Of a stretch of DNA of 64,000 nt, positions 41,199 to 51,951 are shown one piece after another. Every line of letters begins with the position of its first letter. Position 1 is the stretch's first letter. The DNA lies in NCBI GenBank assembly GCA_026692725.1, contig JAPMUG010000001.1:186001-250000 (forward strand), read 5' to 3'. The stretch is from Ecytonucleospora hepatopenaei. Taxonomy: Eukaryota > Microsporidia > Enterocytozoonidae. The notes below the pieces were generated by a model that saw nothing but the letters and a program-made list of their open reading frames with translations, was not told the DNA's origin and ran no database searches. The translations under genes were made by a program, and so were the position numbers.

Positions 41199-41404
41199 CA
41201 AAACATTTAAAATTTATTTATGTTTTACTTATATAATATTTGAGTTATTTTTGGGTATAATAAAATGTCTTTTTAAATTTAATGTATTTTATAATGACAT
41301 TTTAAAATATCAATATGACTTAGTAAAAAAATAATATAATTTAAAAAGTTATACGAAATAAATATTTAAAGTTAAATATTTATTAAATTGTAATAAAGTA
41401 AATA

Positions 41405-44005
41405 TTATATACGATGTAGCTTATTGTAAAACTCTCTTACCTTATTTCTTAATAAATTGGTACTATTTAGATTGTCCTTTACCTTCAATATCACCCTTTC
41501 ATACTTGTTTTTTACCTCATTATCCTTTAATAAATTATTTAAAAATTCTAAAACTTTCTTCTGTACTTTTTCTGTGTAAATGTTAGATAATGCACTTGAT
41601 ATTACACTTCTAAACATTCCTGTATCACCTATAAATTTCTCAAACTCATTAAAATTATCCATCACAAATTCTGCAAATGTGTCTCTAAATGTTTCATTTG
41701 TTCCTAATGAATATGCAAAGTAATGAATATCATGTTTCTTCACAAACTCTGTAAATGGCATCTCATTTTTATTTATTAACTTTTTCAAGTTTAATGACTC
41801 TTTGGTTTTTCCTAAGGCCATAAGTGCTGCCTCTGTTACCCCTGGTAAAATACTTGTTTTGTAAAATTCAACTGTTTTATCAAAATTCTTGTCTACCAGT
41901 GACACAAAATAGTTCTTTCTAAACTCTTGATGCACATCTTTACTTTCTACCTTAAAAATACCATTCTGTACTCCTATGGTTACTGCTAAACTATCAATGC
42001 ATAAATCATTTACTGTTTTCTCCTTGTTTGCTTCTTTACTTAAATTTATGTTTTTTAATCTTTTCTCAATTATTTTGTTTTGCATATCTTTAAAGTAATT
42101 TGAAATGTTTGCATCATCATAAAATGCATTTTTCAAAAAATTCAAATTCATCAACACAGTTTCAATTACTTCATAATTTGTCTCTTTTTCTACTACGCTT
42201 ATTATCTGCGTATAATCAAAACTACCTTTTAACGCAAGTGAAAATTCAAAAAAATCTGCTACTAAATTTAAAACATCCACCTTATCTAATGCATTATATT
42301 TTTCTTTAAGTAATTTTTCAAAATTTTCTTTTGGATACTCAACCCTTACAAATGAACACATTCCATGGTTTAATTTATAAATATCTCCTAGTTTAGGAAT
42401 GGTCATTTCTGTTTTATCAAATAATATTTTTTCTATCTTTTCACCATTACTTGAACTATTACTAACATTATTATTAGAATTATCATTAGTACCATTAGTA
42501 TTTGTGTTATACCATTTTATTGAAAGTGGAATTGGCCATGGTGCATCAAGTTTTTCATATCCTTTTGTAAATCTTTTCTGTGTTAAAATCAATTCATCCT
42601 TGTTTTCAATTACACTAACCATTGGAAACCCATCTCTACTTACCCAACTGTCCATAAGGTCTTTTATCTTTATTTCATTATTATCCCTTGCTTTATCAAG
42701 TTCTTCCCATAAATCTGCTGTTTCTGCATTATTATGCTCATATTTCTTTAAATAGCTTTGTATTCCTTTTTGAAAGGTAACTTCTCCCATCCAATTCTCT
42801 AACATTTTTATAACACTACTTCCCTTATCATAACTTATTGCATCAAATATTTGGTCTATTTCTCCTGGATTTTTTACTTCCACTGCAATTTTGTGTGTGT
42901 TCTCCAAACAATCTGCTGTCATTCCTCCCTCTATGTCTGATGATGCAAAATTAGTCACTTCATTCCAATCCACCAAATGAGGATGATCTTTGCTTAATTT
43001 ATACAAAGCCTTTGATGCTGCCCATGTTGCAAATCCTTCATTGAGCCATAAGTCATTCCACCACCTCATGGTCACCAAATTACCAAACCACATGTGTGCT
43101 AACTCGTGACATACTGTGTTTGCTATAATCTTCTTCGACCTTATGAAAGAATCGTCTTTTGAAAATAACAATGAAGTTTTTCTAAAAGTTATCAACCCCC
43201 AATTTTCCATTGCTCCTGATGCAAATGATGGAATTGAAACTAAATCTGCCTTTGATAATGGATATTTTATACCAAAATACTTTTCAAAATATTTAAGACA
43301 ATTGTATGCTACTTCTAATGAATATTCTGCCCAATCCAATTCTTCTTCTGTTGCAAACACCCTTACAACAATTCCTTCTTTTTTCAACTCACGGGCCTTT
43401 AATTGTCCTACTACCCATGCAACAATGTATGTTGACATTTTTGGTGTTTCCTCAAATGTATATGTTTTTCTACCATTTTCTTCTGTTATGTTTTTTGCTT
43501 CACCATTACCTAATGCCATATACTCGCTTTCACAATTTATTTTAACATTAAAAGTTGCCTTCAAATCAGGTTGGTCAAAACATGGAAATGCCTTTCTTGC
43601 ATCTGTTGGTTCAAATTGGGTTGAAAATAAAAAATTGCCATTTGCATCTGCTTTTTTGTAAAAACCATCTAAATTACCATATCCATTAGATTTATACTTT
43701 ATTTCCAAAGTAAACTTTTCATTTGAATTTATTTCCTTTTTGTCTTCCACTGTAATTATTACAAAATCCTCGCTTTTTTCTTTTTCTTCTGAATATTTAA
43801 AATTGCAATTGTATGTTGAATTACTTGCTTTTACTTTGATTTCCTCAATTTCTAAGTTTTTTGCAATGTTAATTTCAAAACTTGTAATTTTCTTTATTGC
43901 TGTGCACAATATCTTTACTACACCTGTAAAAAAGTCATTGTTAATTGTCAAAAATAAATCATAATTAGAAGGTACTACTGTACCTGATAAATTTACACGT
44001 GACAT
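41405..44005 (-). CDS. M1 zinc aminopeptidase
   Basis: 866 residues, the usual length for cytosolic M1 enzymes of the puromycin-sensitive/Aap1 type. It has the substrate motif GAMENWG near residue 262, the zinc site HELAHMWFGN near 299 followed by the second Glu in WLNEGFA, and an ERAP1-like C-terminal helical domain. An Asn/Ser-rich insert lies at about 505-525. There is no signal peptide, so it is probably cytosolic. It removes N-terminal residues from peptides. TTTAACCCTTAT precedes the ATG at 44005, a textbook CCC motif. A relic of a second copy is at 30620-31345. Confidence 0.95.
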   Translation of the reverse strand: MSRVNLSGTVVPSNYDLFLTINNDFFTGVVKILCTAIKKITSFEINIAKNLEIEEIKVKASNSTYNCNFKYSEEKEKSEDFVIITVEDKKEINSNEKFTLEIKYKSNGYGNLDGFYKKADANGNFLFSTQFEPTDARKAFPCFDQPDLKATFNVKINCESEYMALGNGEAKNITEENGRKTYTFEETPKMSTYIVAWVVGQLKARELKKEGIVVRVFATEEELDWAEYSLEVAYNCLKYFEKYFGIKYPLSKADLVSIPSFASGAMENWGLITFRKTSLLFSKDDSFIRSKKIIANTVCHELAHMWFGNLVTMRWWNDLWLNEGFATWAASKALYKLSKDHPHLVDWNEVTNFASSDIEGGMTADCLENTHKIAVEVKNPGEIDQIFDAISYDKGSSVIKMLENWMGEVTFQKGIQSYLKKYEHNNAETADLWEELDKARDNNEIKIKDLMDSWVSRDGFPMVSVIENKDELILTQKRFTKGYEKLDAPWPIPLSIKWYNTNTNGTNDNSNNNVSNSSSNGEKIEKILFDKTEMTIPKLGDIYKLNHGMCSFVRVEYPKENFEKLLKEKYNALDKVDVLNLVADFFEFSLALKGSFDYTQIISVVEKETNYEVIETVLMNLNFLKNAFYDDANISNYFKDMQNKIIEKRLKNINLSKEANKEKTVNDLCIDSLAVTIGVQNGIFKVESKDVHQEFRKNYFVSLVDKNFDKTVEFYKTSILPGVTEAALMALGKTKESLNLKKLINKNEMPFTEFVKKHDIHYFAYSLGTNETFRDTFAEFVMDNFNEFEKFIGDTGMFRSVISSALSNIYTEKVQKKVLEFLNNLLKDNEVKNKYERVILKVKDNLNSTNLLRNKVREFYNKLHRI

Positions 44006-44591
44006 ATAAGGGTTAAAAAAAGTATATTTTTAACAAACAATTTTAAGATGGACACTATTTAGTTTTTTTTATTTTTTTAAATTAATTCTTTTAATATTTT
44101 AGATTAAATAAATGATTTTATTTTTTTTAATATTATTTTAATATACTAAATACACTGTAATGTTATGTTACTTGTTGCAATAATTTTTTAAAATTATTTT
44201 TATTTTTTATTTAAATATTATAAAAAACATTTTATTAGTCTTAAAATTTATTATTAAAGGTTAACAAAAATGTTTTAAATGTAAATTGTTAGGCTTTGTA
44301 GTTTTATGAGTGTAAAATAGTTTACATTTATTAAGTTATGACTAAAAATAGTTATAAATATAAAGTTTTGAAAAATAAAATTTTAAATTTTACAAAAATA
44401 TTAACCCTCCATTCTTGTAATATTAATTGTTTTTACAATAATTTGTTTTCTTTAATTTTGTTTAAGTAAGATTTTTTTAACTACAATAGTTTATATTGTA
44501 ATATTTTTTATAAACTAATAAAATCAATTAATAAGAGTATTTTATTTGTAATTTTATTTTACTTTATTATTTATAAAATTACTATTTTATT
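44006..44591. other. AT-rich spacer between divergent genes
   Basis: It holds the CCC motif of the aminopeptidase gene at 44010-44012 and otherwise A/T runs; a CCTCC is at about 44405. No gene was seen. Confidence 0.5.
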
Positions 44592-46007
44592 ATGTTAAGA
44601 AGCAACAAATGTATAACTCATGGAATTACAGGTGCTGTCACTTTAGATGGTTCTACAAAATATAGCATCAGTAAAAACAAAGAATTAATAAATTTTCTTA
44701 CCAACCAGAATTTTTATGAATCTGAAGAGGATTCTAAAACCAGAGAACGTGCGCTAGGACGCTTGGATTTTCTATTAAAACATTTTATAAAGCAACAGAT
44801 GAAAATCAAAGGAGAAACTAAGAATATAAACGGTAGAATACAGACATTTGGTTCTTATAGATTAGGTGTACATAATAAAGGAGCAGATATTGATACTTTA
44901 TGCATAGTTCCCAAACAAATTACAAGGAAAGAATTTTTTGTTGATTTTTACAAAATGTTAGAAGATGATGAAGATGTGAGTGATCTATCAAAGGCAGAAG
45001 ACGCATATGTACCTGTCATAAAAATGAAGTTTTTCAACATTCCCATAGATTTAACTATGGCAAGAATAAACTTACCAAATATAGACAATAAGGTTGATTT
45101 GTTAAATGACAGAATGCTCAAAAATATGAACGAGAAGTGCATTTTATCACTTAATGGTGCTCGCGTGACAGATAAAATGTTAGAACTTGTTCCAAATACC
45201 GAGACATTTCACAATGCATTGAGGGTAATAAAGTTTTGGGCCAAAAAGAGATATTGCTATGGAAATGCATATGGGTATTTTGGGGGAGTAGCATATTCTA
45301 TTTCAGTAGCAAGAATATGTCAGATGTATCCAAACTATTGTGCATATGATATTGTTTGCAAGTATTTTGAAGTTTATGCACAGTGGGAATGGCCACAACC
45401 AGTGATTTTGACTGAAATAGTGGATCCACACTACAATTTGAAAGTTTGGGACAGTGAGAAAAATCCTTCTGATCGTCTCCACAAAATGCCAATTATTACA
45501 CCTGCCTATCCATCAATGTGTTCAACACACAATGTTTCACAGAGTACTTTTAATGTAATTTTAAGAGAATTTCAAAGATGTGTTGATATTATTAAAGAAG
45601 TAAATTCTTTTGAAGATTTTAAGACAATTTTTGAAAATACAGATTTCTTTAAAAGATTCAAGGTATTTATAAAAGTTACTCTAAATGCAGAAGAACCTAA
45701 TCTTAAAACATGGTTGGGATATGGAGAAAGTAAAATAAGAATTTTAGCAGGTAAAATTGAATTAGCTGAAAATGTTACTCTCTCCGTTCCATTCCCAAAG
45801 ATGTTTGAAAAAGAAAATACAGCAGTATTTTTTATAGGAGTGGAACACGTAAGAGTAAATAAAAATAATAAAAAACTTTATTTAGATGCACAGATAAAAG
45901 AATTTTTAACTCAAATAAACAGCTGGAATAATAAAACACTGGACATGAAAATTAAGGTTGAAGCACAAACAAAAAAAGAAGTGAATCAATTTATCAGTGA
46001 TTTTTAA
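44592..46007 (+). CDS. PAP1: Poly(A) polymerase
   Basis: 471 residues. The nucleotidyltransferase core has FGSYRLGVHNKGADIDTLCI near residues 86-105, with the two catalytic Asp in ADID, and the third Asp in IDLTMAR. KFWAKKRYCYGNAYGYFGGV matches the central domain that binds ATP. The C-terminal RNA-binding domain is short. The product adds poly(A) tails to nuclear pre-mRNA. The length is less than yeast Pap1 (568), mostly through loss of the C-terminal tail. Confidence 0.93.
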   Translation: MLRSNKCITHGITGAVTLDGSTKYSISKNKELINFLTNQNFYESEEDSKTRERALGRLDFLLKHFIKQQMKIKGETKNINGRIQTFGSYRLGVHNKGADIDTLCIVPKQITRKEFFVDFYKMLEDDEDVSDLSKAEDAYVPVIKMKFFNIPIDLTMARINLPNIDNKVDLLNDRMLKNMNEKCILSLNGARVTDKMLELVPNTETFHNALRVIKFWAKKRYCYGNAYGYFGGVAYSISVARICQMYPNYCAYDIVCKYFEVYAQWEWPQPVILTEIVDPHYNLKVWDSEKNPSDRLHKMPIITPAYPSMCSTHNVSQSTFNVILREFQRCVDIIKEVNSFEDFKTIFENTDFFKRFKVFIKVTLNAEEPNLKTWLGYGESKIRILAGKIELAENVTLSVPFPKMFEKENTAVFFIGVEHVRVNKNNKKLYLDAQIKEFLTQINSWNNKTLDMKIKVEAQTKKEVNQFISDF

Positions 46008-46194
46008 TTTTAAATAGTTACTTTTTACTGCTTTAGTTAATAATTAAACTTATTAGATATTTTTTAGATAGCTAATCTAAATGTTTTAAATCAATCAATA
46101 TCTTTATTTGTATTGGTAAATAGCTTTATTTAAACTAGTTAAATAGAAAAATGTTTTAAAATTATAAGTTAGTTTTATTAATAAAAATTAAAGA

Positions 46195-48651
46195 TTAAAA
46201 TAAAAATCCCATGTTAAAAAATATTAAATGTATAGAATGTAAAGATAATTCATGTTCTAAATTATGTAAGTTTTTTGCAATAATATTTTTAAGTAAATCT
46301 AAATCAACTAGATTATACTTGATTAATTTAAAAACAATCATTCTACTGAATTTTTTAGATAGAAATATATTACAAACTTGATTAATTTCTATATCATTTT
46401 CTCTTTTTAAAAATAAAACTTCATCTTTCTCTCTAAAATCATTTTTCATGTCAATATTTAATTGTGTTTGTAATTTTCCACTAAAAAACTCAACAAAATA
46501 TTGCATTAAGAAAATATATTTAAAATCTAATAGATCAACATTATTGAGATTATTGTTGTTATTAAAATTAATATTATTAAGATTATTGTTGTTGTTAATA
46601 TTATTGTTGTTAATGTTATTGAAATTATTAATTAAGTTAGAAATAAACAAAGTATTAACATTATAAGATCCATATTTATAGCATGTTAATATTAAAAGTG
46701 TTGTATTATATGGATGTTTTTTATAAAATAATTCAGTTTTTACTATACTTTCTATTATACTGTCAATAAATTCAGACTTGCCATTCTTTTCAACTGAATT
46801 TATAAAATAAACATAATAAATTAAATATAAAATCAACTTATCATATATTTCTATTATTTCTTCTTTCACTATTTTAGCCACCAATTCCCCATCAAACACT
46901 TTTTGATTTAAACTCAACAAAATATAAACATCAAAATAATATCTTACACTTACTGGATCAGTAACATAAACTACTTTTTCATTAAGGATATTTTGAAATA
47001 TTTGAAAGTATTTTGATATTACCTGATTGTGTTCTGTGTTAAACTTATTCGAGTTTAAAAAATATTCTATGAAATGAAATGTCAAACAACTTGTATATTT
47101 ATCAAAATTTTTTAAATTTATAGAAATGACCAGATCTATTACTTTTATAAAATAATCTGTTGGTGTTTCAAAAAATAAATCTTCTCTTCTAAAATTATTG
47201 TCGCTGTTCTCTTTGTTTGAACTATATGTTTGTAGCAATAAATTAGCATAAAAATGTTTTTTTAATCTTAACATTTCTGAAAAATAATATGACACTAAAA
47301 ATACATTACACTTACCCTCTAATAACATTTCAAATAATTCTGATACTGAAAATATTGAAATATATTGCATTTTTAATAAATACAAAATACCATCAAACAA
47401 GTTGTTTTCTAAGAAATTTTTGAAATTGCTTTCAAACCCATTCATTGGAATTTTGGTGATTTGCATTATATAAAAGAAAGTATTTGCATTTCCCTTTGTT
47501 TGTATGTTTTTTAACATGTTCAAAAACAAATTTTCGTCTCTTGATTTACACAGGCCAATTAACTCGTTTATTTTGTCTCTTTCTTCTGTGTTATTAACAT
47601 ATAAAGTTATTGTTTCTGGTGTAAAATTATTAGACTCCTGTTGGTCAATTTTAAAGGCATCCAAAAATAAACAAATAAACATAAATACTAATTCTATTTC
47701 ACTATTACAATAGCCAAATGCCTTTGTTACCACCACAATTGCATCATTTAAAACACTTTTTATAAAAATAGAAGTTTTGTTATTTTCTTTAGATGTACAA
47801 AATGATACATTATTGATGAAAATATTGCAAAATGAAACTAAAATTGTTTTTACGTCTATACACTCGCTATATTTTGTTACAAATTGAATAAATATGTTTG
47901 AAATATTTCTTAAAATTCCCATTTCTATTTCAACAATAATTGCTTTGTGTTTGTTTATCACCAAATCATTATAAATTAAACCATATAAAACATAAAATTG
48001 CCTAAAAAACTGTTCCAAATTGTCTTCAAAAATTGTATGAAGATCCTGATAAATTAGACTATTAAACAAATCTGTTAAATAAAAAAAGTTTAACGGATAA
48101 TTTGCATCTTCATATGTGTTTTTATCATTTAGATTAGTTTGAAGAAAATCATTTAAAAACATCTCACTCAAAGTTTTTACAACTACATCTACTTCATAAA
48201 TAGTTTCGGAAGAATTTTTTATTAGTTGAAATTTTTTACAAATTTCAGAAATAATGTCTAGTCGATTCGTTTTTATCAAGAAACTAATAAGATTCTCATG
48301 CAAATTGGTATCAATAACAAAAAAAGTGTCAGTAAGCAATATTTTTCTATTATTTTTGTTTATAAATGTATAAATATAAAACAAATTGCTTCTTTCCGTG
48401 GTTTTTATTGTTAAATGTTGTGCAACGAAATCTATGAATAATTTTCCATTAAGATATAGCTCTTCAAAACCAGAAATTCTGTTTAAAAAAATAAATGCCA
48501 ATTTGTTATTGCTAATTAATAATTCCATAAATGAATTATATCCTTCCTCTGTCAATAAGATTTCTTTTATTTGATTTTCAGTTGCAGTTATGTTAGTAGT
48601 TCCACTTAACATTTCTTTTAACAAATTGTCTAATTGCATTGTTAAAGTCAT
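46195..48651 (-). CDS. Karyopherin/importin-beta-like HEAT-repeat protein
   Basis: 818 residues, all-helical in style. The N-terminus (MQLDNLLKEMLSG...TENQIKEILLTEEGYNSFMELL) resembles the importin-beta N-terminal domain, which binds Ran: a first helix of the form LxxLLxxxLS, then a helix with QIKEI, then a third ending in LL. The rest is irregular Leu/Ile/Phe-rich helices, with an Asn-rich tract at about 676-702. No motif fixes the subtype. A CCC motif (AACCCATAAT) lies about 20-30 bases upstream. A different HEAT-repeat protein is possible. Confidence 0.45.
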   Translation of the reverse strand: MTLTMQLDNLLKEMLSGTTNITATENQIKEILLTEEGYNSFMELLISNNKLAFIFLNRISGFEELYLNGKLFIDFVAQHLTIKTTERSNLFYIYTFINKNNRKILLTDTFFVIDTNLHENLISFLIKTNRLDIISEICKKFQLIKNSSETIYEVDVVVKTLSEMFLNDFLQTNLNDKNTYEDANYPLNFFYLTDLFNSLIYQDLHTIFEDNLEQFFRQFYVLYGLIYNDLVINKHKAIIVEIEMGILRNISNIFIQFVTKYSECIDVKTILVSFCNIFINNVSFCTSKENNKTSIFIKSVLNDAIVVVTKAFGYCNSEIELVFMFICLFLDAFKIDQQESNNFTPETITLYVNNTEERDKINELIGLCKSRDENLFLNMLKNIQTKGNANTFFYIMQITKIPMNGFESNFKNFLENNLFDGILYLLKMQYISIFSVSELFEMLLEGKCNVFLVSYYFSEMLRLKKHFYANLLLQTYSSNKENSDNNFRREDLFFETPTDYFIKVIDLVISINLKNFDKYTSCLTFHFIEYFLNSNKFNTEHNQVISKYFQIFQNILNEKVVYVTDPVSVRYYFDVYILLSLNQKVFDGELVAKIVKEEIIEIYDKLILYLIYYVYFINSVEKNGKSEFIDSIIESIVKTELFYKKHPYNTTLLILTCYKYGSYNVNTLFISNLINNFNNINNNNINNNNNLNNINFNNNNNLNNVDLLDFKYIFLMQYFVEFFSGKLQTQLNIDMKNDFREKDEVLFLKRENDIEINQVCNIFLSKKFSRMIVFKLIKYNLVDLDLLKNIIAKNLHNLEHELSLHSIHLIFFNMGFLF

Positions 48652-48918
48652 ACTAATATTTATATCTTAATTATGGGTTTAAAACTTTTTAAATTTTATA
48701 ATAAAGGTAAATACATAAAACTTTTAAATTTAAAATATCAAAATCTATATAAAAGAAAATATAAACACTAACTAAAAATTTTTCGTAATAAAAGTTGCTA
48801 ATAATAGTTTATATTATATTAATGTCTAATAAATTAAAACATGTATTTATTATAAAAAAATGAGCATAAATTTAAGAACAATAAAATATACATAGTAAAC
48901 TAATAATCATTTAATTAG

Positions 48919-50016
48919 TCATAATTTAGGTGATAAAACCAAAGTATCAAAATAACCACCTAAAAGTGAAACAGCATCATCAGAGGCTCGTTTAATTTCT
49001 GCCAAATACTTTTTATCATTTGCTGCAAAGATTCCGCTACCAGGTATGGTCAAAACCAAGTGTTTAATATTATTTTGTTGTGCATCGTTCAAACATGCAA
49101 TCAATTTATAATAAACATCATCATATACGTCTTGATAATTTGTTATCTTTACCTTTCCATTATCAATTGCAGCTATTGAGTAAACAAATACTCTGCCTTT
49201 ACTTTCCTTGTTTTCCTGCAAAATACTTTTGTCTTCGTGATAGCGAAGGGTTACATAAGTACTAAAGAATTTACAATTTCTATTGTTTGTTGCGTAATCA
49301 TTGGCGAGTTCTAAAGGTATTTTTGAACCTAAATTTTCTGAAATCCATATTTGATTCCTTAGTGATTTTTTATTATAACGATAATTTCTTTTATTATCTA
49401 TAACCAAATTTCCTTTTGAATCCTTTTCTGCAATACCAATGTTTGCTTCTAGTAACCCCAAAACTACTGACATCAATGCTTGTTCTTGATTTCCTATTCC
49501 GCGTCTGTATTTTCTAAGTATAGAATATCCATTTCCTATGTACTCTTCATTTGCAGCTGCAATAATGGCCACATTTTCTTTGTTTTTACTTAAAATCGTA
49601 TAAAGTGAAAGTATTGAATCTGATGAGTATACAACATTTTTTAAATCCATCTTTTTTGGTGTGTATGATTCATCATCTTTAGGTACAGTTAGAATTCTTG
49701 ATGGTTTTATGCCTAACTTTCCCATGTTATTGAAATCAAAATCAACCGTGTCATTATAAAAATCTATTGCCAATTTATTTTTATCATACTGATCGATTGG
49801 AGTTGTAGGTATTTTCCTTTTTTTATCTTCATCTTTATCTATAGGCTGTTTAACTTTATCTTCATCTTGGGATAGTTCTTTTAATTCTTTTTCTTTTTTA
49901 CTAAATTTAATCCATAAGTAAATTCCTATTGCACTACAAGTAACTACAGCAAGTAGTAAAATAAATATAACTATTTTTAAGTTTCTTTTTTTATTTTTAT
50001 TAACATCGTTATTCAT
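48919..50016 (-). CDS. Membrane-tethered PARG-like macrodomain protein
   Basis: 365 residues: an N-terminal Lys-rich cytosolic tail, one membrane span at about 14-37, a charged linker (38-75), then a domain. Its motifs occur in the order of microbial-type poly(ADP-ribose) glycohydrolases (TIGR02452/DUF2263): IIAAAN at 151-156, GNG at 161-163, GIGNQEQAL at 173-181, FFSTYVTLRYHEDKSIL at about 250-266, VYSIAAIDNG at 278-287, and LTIPGSGIFAAND at 322-334. This class removes ADP-ribose from proteins. The expected QEE catalytic motif reads QEQ, so the second Glu may be missing and the protein may only bind ADP-ribose. Orientation would be type II or tail-in. Fold call moderate; activity unsure. Confidence 0.6.
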   Translation of the reverse strand: MNNDVNKNKKRNLKIVIFILLLAVVTCSAIGIYLWIKFSKKEKELKELSQDEDKVKQPIDKDEDKKRKIPTTPIDQYDKNKLAIDFYNDTVDFDFNNMGKLGIKPSRILTVPKDDESYTPKKMDLKNVVYSSDSILSLYTILSKNKENVAIIAAANEEYIGNGYSILRKYRRGIGNQEQALMSVVLGLLEANIGIAEKDSKGNLVIDNKRNYRYNKKSLRNQIWISENLGSKIPLELANDYATNNRNCKFFSTYVTLRYHEDKSILQENKESKGRVFVYSIAAIDNGKVKITNYQDVYDDVYYKLIACLNDAQQNNIKHLVLTIPGSGIFAANDKKYLAEIKRASDDAVSLLGGYFDTLVLSPKL

Positions 50017-50223
50017 TTTATTTGTTTTTTAGTTTAATATTATTTAGTTTAAAAAATATTAAAAATTCTTATCAAAAAAAGATTGTCGAAAAAATAAGGG
50101 TTATTTTGTAATTAAATTTCCATCTTGTTAAATTTTTTATGTTAAATTCTCCCTTTTAGTTTAAATAACATTTTATTAGGTAAAAATAACCAAACTAAAA
50201 TTTTAAATGTTTTTAATCCTTAC

Positions 50224-50994
50224 ATGAAAGAAAATGACTTTTTCTTGCTTAACACGTTTTTTTCTACTTTTAAAGAATCTAATGAACCTTTGGTTTTAGG
50301 CATAGATGAAGCTGGAAGAGGACCTGCAGTTGGTCCAATGGTTTATGCCATATATGCAATGAAACCTGGAGAACGTAACAAAAGAATTTTTAATGATTCA
50401 AAAATGTATAGTGAAAAGGACAGGAATAGATTGTTTGAAATTCTTTCAAATGATTTTTATGCGTACATTATAATAGATCCTATGTATATTACCATAAATA
50501 TGAACAGGAAAATCCTTAATTTAAATCAAATTGCAAGACTAGCAGTTATTAATTTGATAAAACATGTTCAAGAAAAATGCATAAATATACAGAAAATTTA
50601 CATAGATGGACTTGGAAATAACACAAAATATAAAGAGTTTCTTGAAAATAATTTTAAACTTTCATTTGTTGTAGAAAATAAAGCTGATGTGAAATATGAG
50701 GTTGTTTCTGGTGCAAGCATTGTTGCAAAGGTTACAAGGGATGAATTTTTTAAGAAAGAATCATATTCCAACTTTTATTTAGAAAATGAATATTCTTCAT
50801 TTGTTAAAGGTTCGTGTAATGATTGTGGTAGTGGTTATCCTTCTGACCCAAATGTAAAAAAGTGGTTAAAAAATAATTTTCACCCTTTTTTCGGTTTTCC
50901 TCCTTTTGTAAGGCATAGCTGGAAAACAATTTTTACCTTTTTTGAAAAAAATAACAAGAAGAGATTTAAATCTAATAAAAATTTTTACTGGTAA
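50224..50994 (+). CDS. RNH201: Ribonuclease H2 subunit A
   Basis: 256 residues. LGIDEAGRGPAVGPMVYA near 25-42 gives the first two catalytic residues (Asp28 and Glu29). YIDGLG gives the next Asp, and KADVKYEVVSGASIVAKVTRD near 150-171 matches the eukaryotic type 2 signature. SGYPSDPNVKKWL and FVRHSWKT complete the family pattern. The enzyme removes single ribonucleotides and RNA-DNA hybrids from DNA. The B and C partners are not in the window. The gene is divergent from the macrodomain gene with 207 bases between. Confidence 0.93.
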   Translation: MKENDFFLLNTFFSTFKESNEPLVLGIDEAGRGPAVGPMVYAIYAMKPGERNKRIFNDSKMYSEKDRNRLFEILSNDFYAYIIIDPMYITINMNRKILNLNQIARLAVINLIKHVQEKCINIQKIYIDGLGNNTKYKEFLENNFKLSFVVENKADVKYEVVSGASIVAKVTRDEFFKKESYSNFYLENEYSSFVKGSCNDCGSGYPSDPNVKKWLKNNFHPFFGFPPFVRHSWKTIFTFFEKNNKKRFKSNKNFYW

Positions 50995-51061
50995 ATTTTC
51001 ATCTTATAAAAAATACATATTAAATTATTTTAAGATTTTAATATTATGACAAAAACTGTTA

Positions 51062-51898
51062 TCATTTATAAATAAAATAATTAACGCATAGTATACACAT
51101 AAAATGACAATCAAATCTATCCATTAAGCCACCATGACCTGGTAATAAACTTCCATAATCTTTTTTCTTAAAATACCTTTTTATCACACTAGCCATAAAC
51201 CCAGAAAACGGTGCTATAAAACTTGAAATAAATATAACATAAATGCAAAATAAATTTGGTTTTATACATTTTTTAAGAATTCCGAGCAAACAGAGAATAC
51301 ATACAGAAAAGAAACCACCGATAAAACCTTCTACTGTTTTATTAGGACTAAACTTAAATAACTTGGTTTTACCAAATATTTTACCAACATAATAGGCACC
51401 TGCATCATTTGCTATGACACAAAGAGCTGGAAAAATCAAATAAAATTTTCCTTTATGCAAATTTTTAATTGCACATTTTAAAACAGACGTTGAAATCGAT
51501 ACAGCTGCATGAGAAATTGTTAGTGTAACTATTTGTTTTTTTAGTAAACGTTTTTTAAAGTAAAAAACAAATCTACATGCACAAAATACGTACATTAAAA
51601 AAGCAACATAATTATAATTTAACAACCAAAAGGTTGGTAAAAATTTCTTTAAAAAAAAGGAAAGTGCTGTAGAATAAAACAAACTAATTGACATACAATA
51701 AACTAATAAGGTAGGCACACTAAATCCACATTTTTTATGAAAAGCAAGACTCAATAACTCAAACATACAACCAAGTGATATAAAACAAACCAAAAGACCT
51801 AGATAAATTAAATGCTTTGTACATAACATGTAAAAAGTAAAAAGCATTAAAAACCCAGCAATATTGCGCAAAATAAAGTTTCTTTGCAAGATCAACAT
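51062..51898 (-). CDS. CDS1: Phosphatidate cytidylyltransferase (CDP-diacylglycerol synthase)
   Basis: 278 residues from the ATG at 51898; the longer reading frame depends on a TTG. The coding strand has ACACCCTTTGTGCACAAA before this ATG, a CCC motif that supports the choice. It is a polytopic membrane protein with about seven spans. SPNKTVEGFIGG near residue 193 and GSLLPGHGGLMDRFD near the C-terminus are the CDS signature with metal-binding Asp. It converts phosphatidic acid and CTP to CDP-diacylglycerol in the ER. Its start lies 53 bases from the tRNA-Ile gene on the same strand. Confidence 0.92.
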   Translation of the reverse strand: MLILQRNFILRNIAGFLMLFTFYMLCTKHLIYLGLLVCFISLGCMFELLSLAFHKKCGFSVPTLLVYCMSISLFYSTALSFFLKKFLPTFWLLNYNYVAFLMYVFCACRFVFYFKKRLLKKQIVTLTISHAAVSISTSVLKCAIKNLHKGKFYLIFPALCVIANDAGAYYVGKIFGKTKLFKFSPNKTVEGFIGGFFSVCILCLLGILKKCIKPNLFCIYVIFISSFIAPFSGFMASVIKRYFKKKDYGSLLPGHGGLMDRFDCHFMCILCVNYFIYK

Positions 51899-51951
51899 TT
51901 TGTGCACAAAGGGTGTCAAAACAATTTTATAAGGAGAAAAAACCAAAAAAT

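Noticed and set aside
51062..51946. Longer CDS1 start
   Set aside because: It begins with TTG and would place the start in the tRNA terminator; the ATG at 51898 has the CCC motif.
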